This document shows positions 58,310-64,000 of a DNA stretch of 64,000 bases, one piece after another (positions within the stretch are counted from its first letter, which is position 1; each line of letters begins with the position of its first letter). The DNA lies in contig NC_084606.1 of the NCBI RefSeq assembly GCF_033807715.1, forward strand, positions 35,123,398-35,187,397, written 5' to 3'. The notes under the pieces were generated by a model that saw only the letters and a program-made list of their open reading frames with translations, ran no database searches and was not told where the DNA came from. A program made the position numbers and the translations under genes. Source of the DNA: Cololabis saira. Lineage: Eukaryota > Chordata > Actinopteri > Beloniformes > Belonidae.

Positions 58310-59400
58310 CACAAAGATGGCTGCGGTGTTTAAAGACAGCAGGACTCTGTGGTATTTAAAGATGGACGCGCCCTCGCCACGTGCAATCGGACCGGATGGC
58401 GAACGCAGCATTTAAAACATGCCTACGGCAGAAAACGACTACCAAATAATCAACACGATAATGATAACAATGATGATGATGTATGCAGTAATCTCAGTTC
58501 GGAACACAGATTTAGCTCTGAAACGCTCCAATTTACTGATAACCAGGGATCACGACTTCACACTCAGTTCTGAACCGCTCTTAAGTCCTACTGATCACCG
58601 GGGCTCATGAGCTCACGTCTCCTCGGGATCCGGATCGGGTGCCTGCGGGCTTTATCGACTGGGGTCGCGATCCTGCTGGGGGGTTTCCCAGTCAGTCTCT
58701 CACGTCCCGTCCCTTCCCCTGAAACGGATTAGACAGCGGTGGGGCCGCCTCGTGCCGGGCCGTGCTTCCGGACCAACGGAGGCTCTGACGCGTTCCTAGG
58801 CGCGGCGGGGGACCGGTCATTCCTTGCCGTGTTTCCATGCTCGCCGGTCGCCGACGCGCGGCCGTCCGGGCCCCGGGAAAGCTCACAACCGGGCGAGACG
58901 CCGGCCGTCCGCCCAGGAAACCGTTCCGATTCCTGCGCGATCAGCAGACAGGGGCTCGGACGGGGAAGGGGGTTTCAGTTGGAGCGTTCAGTCGCAGCGG
59001 TGTCCCAATCTGATGGCCGGGTGCGCGTGGGCGGCGTGAGCTCGGATCTGTAAAACTTAAAGAGGGTAGAGTTTAGTGAGAGGCCGCCGCTTCAACGGCC
59101 GGACCCCGCGGGCCCGGTCCGATGCGGGCCTCCTGCCTCCCCCCAGCCCGGGGGGGAGAGAAAGATGGGATCTTTGCCCGGAGCCAAAGGATCCAGCTGC
59201 TCAGGACGAGATGTTTTGGGGAAGAGAGAGAGAAAAAAGGAGCAGCGGCAGCGTTTTGATCCTACGCGCGCTGCGGTGACGTCATGGGTGCCTCGTTTGC
59301 GATTGGATGCGCGCCGCTTGTAGGCGCCGCCCCCCCCCACGCAAGGCATGCTGGGGGTTTTAGTTCATGGCAAGGCGGCCATTTTAGGAGGCACATTATA
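58310..59400. promoter_or_regulatory. CpG-rich block with housekeeping-promoter-like motifs
   Basis: 58600-59350 is GC- and CpG-rich against an AT-rich background. Motifs seen: AAGATGGCTGC (YY1-like, 58315), TGACGTCA (CRE-like, 59277-59284), a GATTGG inverted CCAAT box near 59300, GCATGCTGGG (ZNF143-like, near 59347) and GGCGGCCATTTT (YY1-like, near 59373). No associated exon is recognised; a repeat-derived GC-rich block is the alternative. Confidence 0.4.
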
Positions 59401-60492
59401 GCCGATTTTCGGCTGAGCAGTTTCAAAGTTGAATATACACATTCACAAAATGTTCATACATTTATAAGTTCAGATGTGTGGGCGACGCCCAACATTGTTA
59501 AGGAAAAAATGCACAATGTCTTGTTTTTAAAACAAATGCAGATTAAGTTCAAAACTAGATGTACTCATGTAAAGCAACAAACTTTATTTTTAATTGTTAA
59601 TATCACAGATTTAAATATGTTATATTTACATGCGCTTAGATTTATTTTTTTCAGTGTGCTCTTGACTAAAAGCCAGTTGAAACAGCAGATGATCTTAAGG
59701 GTAGCTGCCTTAGATTCACCAGTTATTACCCACTCAGTTACCAGCACTGGCTTAAACCTGCTCAGACGAGTTCTGTACCTGTATTGGCCTAGATCGCTGC
59801 TCGAGAATTCGGAGAATTTTTCATCTGATGAACGCTACTGCTTTCTTTAATACGAGAAGATGAACCCAACCCACGTAATAAAATAGAGCCTTCACAAACG
59901 TCAGCACGTGAATCAGCGATCCCGGGCTCAGGCTGACCCTGCTGCCGTATGACGCCTTCTCAAACGGCAGCCGTGGCACCGCTGCAGACTTGTTGTTGCT
60001 GCAGCCGTCAGTCCCGACGCTCCGTCACTAAGCAAGGTTGCAAGAAGGGGCATCTGTCAAATAAACCATGACCACTGCAACTTGTCATGAGCCTGCCTTC
60101 CTTCGCACGTTAAAAAATTGCACTGGTTTGAGAACCCTGTCACTTTCTGACATCTCCACAATATGCGGTGAAAAACGGCCTGACGTTAGAGTGAAAGAAC
60201 AGCCTCAGCTAATGGCTATCTGTCCTGTTGAGGTGATGAAACATGTGCCACTTCTTTTATGTGGAGGCTTTTAACATCATGATGTATAAGCCAACATAAT
60301 AAGCAGTTTTAATCTTAAACCTTGCTTGGCTGCTCGATTATAATCATTCATACGCAATGAGATGTTATGAGTAATAACACTTCCTCATTTAGACCCGTGT
60401 TAGCGGGTAGTTGAATTCATTACTCATATAACATTACTACCATATTACTATTCATCCATTCTCTTTCTTTCTTTTTTAAACAACTGTCTGCA
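59401..60492. other. Unique sequence, nothing recognised
   Basis: If the CpG block is a promoter, a first exon could lie here, but I cannot point to one. Confidence 0.35.

Positions 60493-60576
<84 letters not shown>
60493..60576. repeat. (TG)n(TA)n microsatellite
   Basis: A short TG run followed by about 36 TA units. Confidence 0.95.
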
Positions 60577-60579
<3 letters not shown>

Positions 60580-60586
60580 GTATGTG

Positions 60587-61428
60587 CTGGCCAACAATTA
60601 AAATGTTTAATCTTAATTAATCCATGATTTCTGTAATTAACTATGCGATTAATCTCACGATCGTTCTTCTCTAAAATTTCAAGGAAAAAGTGAAAGAAAA
60701 CTGTATGCTGAGATGTAGGTAAAAAAGGGAAAATATTTAGTAGCATCCACAGGCTTTTATTTAACAGAAAGTGCATCATCAATATCTGCAGCCTCTACTG
60801 GGGCAGAAAGTAACATTGTGTCTGTTCTAGACCGTCAGAATGGAACCAGAAAGACAAGGGTCTCTGTGCCCCAGGGGGCAAGAGCATTTAGGATGTTTTA
60901 AACAGAACTTAGAGGTAGAAGAAGCATTATCAAGTGAACAACAGTAGGCAATACAGCAGGAAAAAGAAATAACAGCTGGTCAGACCTAAGGAAAAAAAAA
61001 ATGGGATCGACGCCAGTGTGTTTTGCTGATAAAGGTTCCCTCAGGCTCGAAGAACTTCTATGGTAGCTGAATACTTTACTACAGTGGACACAGATCACTT
61101 GGGATTTGTCCACTGTGCCATCTGGGAGAGTTTTCAAAGTAAAATTTCCATTTGCTAAGCGTTTTTGCTCCATGTTTGTTGCTCTTGCATAGCGCGTAGC
61201 AGCTGTTGTGGGCGGCGCCGTCGCTCACTCGTGTCTTAACAACATGCTTTGTGATTGCTTGCTGATTGACAGACGGGTAAACGAATCACAAACCACCTTT
61301 TCCTCAACACTGATTGTTTTGTTGTTTCGGAGCCGGAAGTGCTGGAGTTTTTTCGGCTACGGAAAGATATATTTTTGCGTTATGCGTTAACAATTTTAAT
61401 TACGTCAATACGGCAAGGAATTAACGCT
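60587..61428 (-). mobile_element. Decayed hAT element carrying a BED-finger fragment
   Basis: ATTAATC-rich sequence near 60600-60660 and TAACAATTTTAATTACGTC near 61390 look like hAT ends of the type also seen at 37855. Boundaries are approximate. It is interrupted or joined at the right by A copy 7. Confidence 0.5.
60898..61173 (-). pseudogene. hAT transposase BED zinc-finger fragment
   Basis: A 91-codon frame on the minus strand starting MEQKRLANGNFTLK. C28 and C31 (VICVHCSKVF) and H52 (SAKHT) match a BED-type finger as in ZBED-like hAT transposases. The position that normally supplies the other His (before LxAKH) reads REP, so one zinc ligand is missing. After residue about 55 the sequence becomes hydrophobic and unrelated, and the RNase H-like catalytic core is absent. 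A non-functional internally deleted copy. Confidence 0.65.
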
Positions 61429-62270
61429 AATATATTACAAATAATAGCAGTGACCAAAACACCTGCAGAAATACTGCAGGAATGACATAGCAGCAGTTAA
61501 ATGCAGCCTTCTGTAAGCTTTAAATATCCACTGGGCTTACATCAAATACATCAAAACACACTTTTCTGAACTTATCAATATGACTCTGTCCTTCACAGTA
61601 TTGTATCGAGATGAGCGCGCACTGCTGGCTGTTAGACTGTAGCGCTGACGTGCCTGATGCAGACGTCTAACAGCCAGCAGTGCGCGCTCCCGCGGTCGCC
61701 AGCCCATCACTTTTTGGCACGACACGGTTCTGGCCATTTCGGACGGGGGCGGGACTAGGGGGAAACACATCTCGACGGGGGAACTCATCTCGATACAACA
61801 ACAGGATAAGTAAAATGGATCACTGCAAAAACTAAAAAGAATATTTGTCCTATTTCCAGTTAAAATGTCTCATTTTAGTAAAAAAAATCTCATTACACTT
61901 AAAACAAGACTCATCACTGGAAAAAAACAAAAATTTTCACCTGTTTCAAGTAGATTTTCACTTAAAATAAGTAGAAAAATCTGCCAGTGGAACAAGATTT
62001 TTTTGCTTGTAATAAGAAGATAAATCTTGTCCCACTGGCAGATTTTCCTACTTATTTCAATTGAAAATTTACTTGAAATAGGTGAAATAAGTTATTTTTC
62101 TGGTGTTATTTTTCTGGTGATGACTCTAAATGTTGAAATAGCAGTAAAACCACATTCATTGATGAAATGACATAAGGGATGGAAAGGGGGGATGGCAGTT
62201 TTACAGGGGGGATGATTTGGACCGTTTTTATTTCAGGGGGGGATGCCATCCCCCCTCATCTCCAGTACTG
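61429..62270 (-). mobile_element. A-family hAT MITE, copy 7, left end missing
   Basis: Lacks about 95 bp at the left but keeps the right end (ATCTCCAGTACTG). Interrupted at 61599-61800 by a separate palindromic MITE. Confidence 0.88.
61599..61800. mobile_element. 202-bp palindromic MITE inside A copy 7
   Basis: Ends TATTGTATCGAGATGAG and CTCATCTCGATACAACA match at 16 of 17 positions. ACAG on both sides (61595-61598, 61801-61804) matches the uninterrupted sequence of other A copies, proving insertion with a 4-bp duplication. Near the left end is a perfect 25-bp stem (61613-61637 with 61665-61689) with a 27-nt loop. GC-rich, no ORF. Confidence 0.88.
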
Positions 62271-62278
62271 TGTGTGTG

Positions 62279-62371
<93 letters not shown>
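62271..62371. repeat. (TG)n(TA)n microsatellite
   Basis: Begins directly at the right end of A copy 7; about 45 TA units. Confidence 0.95.
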
Positions 62372-62374
<3 letters not shown>

Positions 62375-63262
62375 CTCCAGTGCACCAGATCTGCTCCCCA
62401 GCCCGTCAGGAATCATCCAGCCCCCCACAGATACCGGTAAACAGGACGGTGGAAACTGGAATCAGCCCCTGAGCCACGGGGGGGCAGCCAGCAGGGCTGC
62501 AACACACCTGCAGCATGCAAGAGAGGGCACATTCGTGGGGAGGGAGGGCCAGCAGCCCCAGCCCCCAGCGCCCCCCCATGAGGGGCACAGCATGTCACTA
62601 GTGCACAGTGACGCACACACTCACTTTGTAGGGGATGAGACGCGACGGTAGGGGATGCCAGGTTACTGAAACTCATGCATTTTCACTAATTTCCATTCAA
62701 TTTCTAATTTCCGAAGGTGACCTGGCACTGTCTAGACAGTCTGTGTGAAATTGGAGATGCATGTATGTTTTTATTATTAATGAGGAACTCGTTTGTGATT
62801 GCTTTCGTTTTTTTTTTCTCAATGTCTTTTCCCCTAACCTATCTTAATAGTAGTTTTTTTTTTGCCTGTTTGATCACCTTCTATCGCAAAAAAGCCATCA
62901 CCACCACAGTTTTTGCCAAAACCTGTTTGTTCCTTCTGTGTCAGTTCGGCACCAAACTTCTTTATATGCAAATGACAAACGAAGGGAGCTTCTACATCCA
63001 ATTATGATAAAACATGGGAGCACGAGTGCAATTTCACGATAACTGAGACTTAAAAAAGAGAACTACATGTACACACGGCTTTAGAAATCTGGCAAGAAGG
63101 ATGCATATCCACATTTCTGCCTGTGTGTGTGTGAATGCAGGAGTTTTACACATGTGGCCCCTTGAATCAGTCAGGCAAAAAGCAGGAATTCCTGCTGGCA
63201 CCAAGTAAAATGCTTACAGTACAAGAAGAGGGCAAGAAAAATACCATAGTTTGGACTTCAAT
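62372..63262. other. GC-rich then unique sequence, nothing recognised
   Basis: 62380-62660 is GC-rich with CCCCCCCA-type runs; the rest is AT-rich. No exon identified. Confidence 0.35.
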
Positions 63263-63265
63263 GTA

Positions 63266-63952
63266 CAGGACTTTCTCAGAAAATTAGAATATTGTGATGA
63301 AGTTCTTTATTTTCTGTAATGCAATTAAAAAAACAAAAATGTCATACATTCTGGATTCATTACAAATCAACTGAAATATTGCAAGCCTTTTATTATTTTA
63401 ATATTGCTGATTATGGTTTACAGTTTAAGATTAAGATTCCCAGAATACGACATTTCGACTTTTTTCTCAAGATTGTACCTCGACATTAATCTCGACATTT
63501 TGACTTTTTTCTCGAAATTTCGACTTTTTTCTCTCGACATTTTGACTTTTTTCTCAACATTTCGACTTTTTTCACAAAATTTCGACTATTTCCTTGACAT
63601 TTTGACTTTTTTCTCAACTATTCAACTTTTTTCTCGGCAATTCGACTTTTTTTTTCTCAAGATTGACAATCTTGACATTTCGACTTTTTTCTCGAAATTT
63701 TTACTTTTTTTCGCATTTTTTCTATAAGTGCATAATAAAAAAGCTTAAGATTAAGATTCCCAGAATATTCTAATTTTTTGAGATAGGATATTTGAGTTTT
63801 CTTAAGCTGTAAGCCATGATCAGCAATATTAAAATAATAAAAGGCTTGCAATATTTCAGTTGATTTGTAATGAATCCAGAATGTATGACATTTTTGCATT
63901 ACAGAAAATAAAGGACTTTATCACAATATTCTAATTTTCTGAGACAGTCCTG
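63266..63952. mobile_element. K fold-back element (Tc1/mariner-like) with captured minisatellite
   Basis: Ends CAGGACTTTCTCAGAAAATT and its inverse, arms about 170 bp, with TA on both sides (63264-63265, 63953-63954). The centre is occupied by a minisatellite flanked by 23-bp direct repeats. Confidence 0.85.
63448..63744. repeat. GACATTTTGACTTTTTTCTC-type minisatellite
   Basis: About 12-14 variable units near 20 bp. Flanked by the direct repeat TTAAGATTAAGATTCCCAGA(ATA) at 63425-63447 and 63745-63767. The same unit fills the J elements at 25430-25600 and 27900-28040. Confidence 0.85.
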
Positions 63953-64000
63953 TACAGTTTTGTGGTGCAACTGTTATATCAAAATACCCTATTTTTCCTT

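Noticed and set aside
59284..59850. 188-codon ORF beginning near the CpG block
   Set aside because: Composition changes abruptly to AT-rich, with no domain or codon bias; treated as chance.

Overview
The window is vertebrate nuclear DNA and looks like a teleost fish. One host coding exon is recognisable: the first coding exon of nwd2 (NACHT and WD repeat domain protein 2) on the minus strand at 2830-2980, with a clean splice donor. The gene therefore runs off the left edge. Most of the remaining 61 kb is its upstream flank, a gene-poor region packed with transposable elements. I found no rRNA, tRNA, CRISPR array or prokaryotic feature.

Layout. 1-2829 is nwd2 intron 1, carrying element ends and a 421-bp inverted-repeat element that stops 18 bp from the splice donor. 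2981-5400 is the nwd2 5' region: a (CA)n tract beside the start codon, one MITE, one hAT MITE and a CpG-rich promoter candidate. 5.4-12.7 kb holds hAT, fold-back and TTA/TA-target MITEs, a nested solo LTR and decayed LINE reverse transcriptase. 12756-18539 is a complete Ty3/gypsy-type LTR retrotransposon with two identical 197-bp LTRs, a tRNA-Leu-type primer site, gag, protease and pol (RT, RNase H, integrase). 19-64 kb is a mosaic of nested elements: seven copies of one hAT MITE family (A), six elements from four families with TTAA target sites (D, E, T, U), two long fold-backs with 5-bp target duplications (F), several other hAT elements with 8-bp duplications, relic LINE 3' ends with microsatellite tails, and large palindromes. 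Two relic hAT transposase fragments survive (about 23.55 kb and 61.0 kb). A CpG-rich block with housekeeping-promoter-like motifs lies at 58.3-59.4 kb without an attached gene.

Most notable. The LTR element's reading frames do not join directly. Gag and protease are linked by a textbook -1 frameshift signal: the slippery heptamer GGGAAAC in phase, a 6-nt spacer, and a perfect 11-bp hairpin that contains the gag stop. The pol AUG overlaps the protease stop by 8 nt. Gag itself has no early AUG and overlaps an upstream AUG-initiated leader ORF that ends in UGA-C. Because the LTRs are identical, the copy is young, so these breaks may be real recoding signals rather than decay. Other leads are an inverted 480-bp segment shared by two loci 21.6 kb apart, a 61-unit pure TTCG microsatellite grown at a LINE 3' end, and a 202-bp palindromic MITE.

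Letters A-Z and AA-DD are local labels for repeat families, used only in this annotation.
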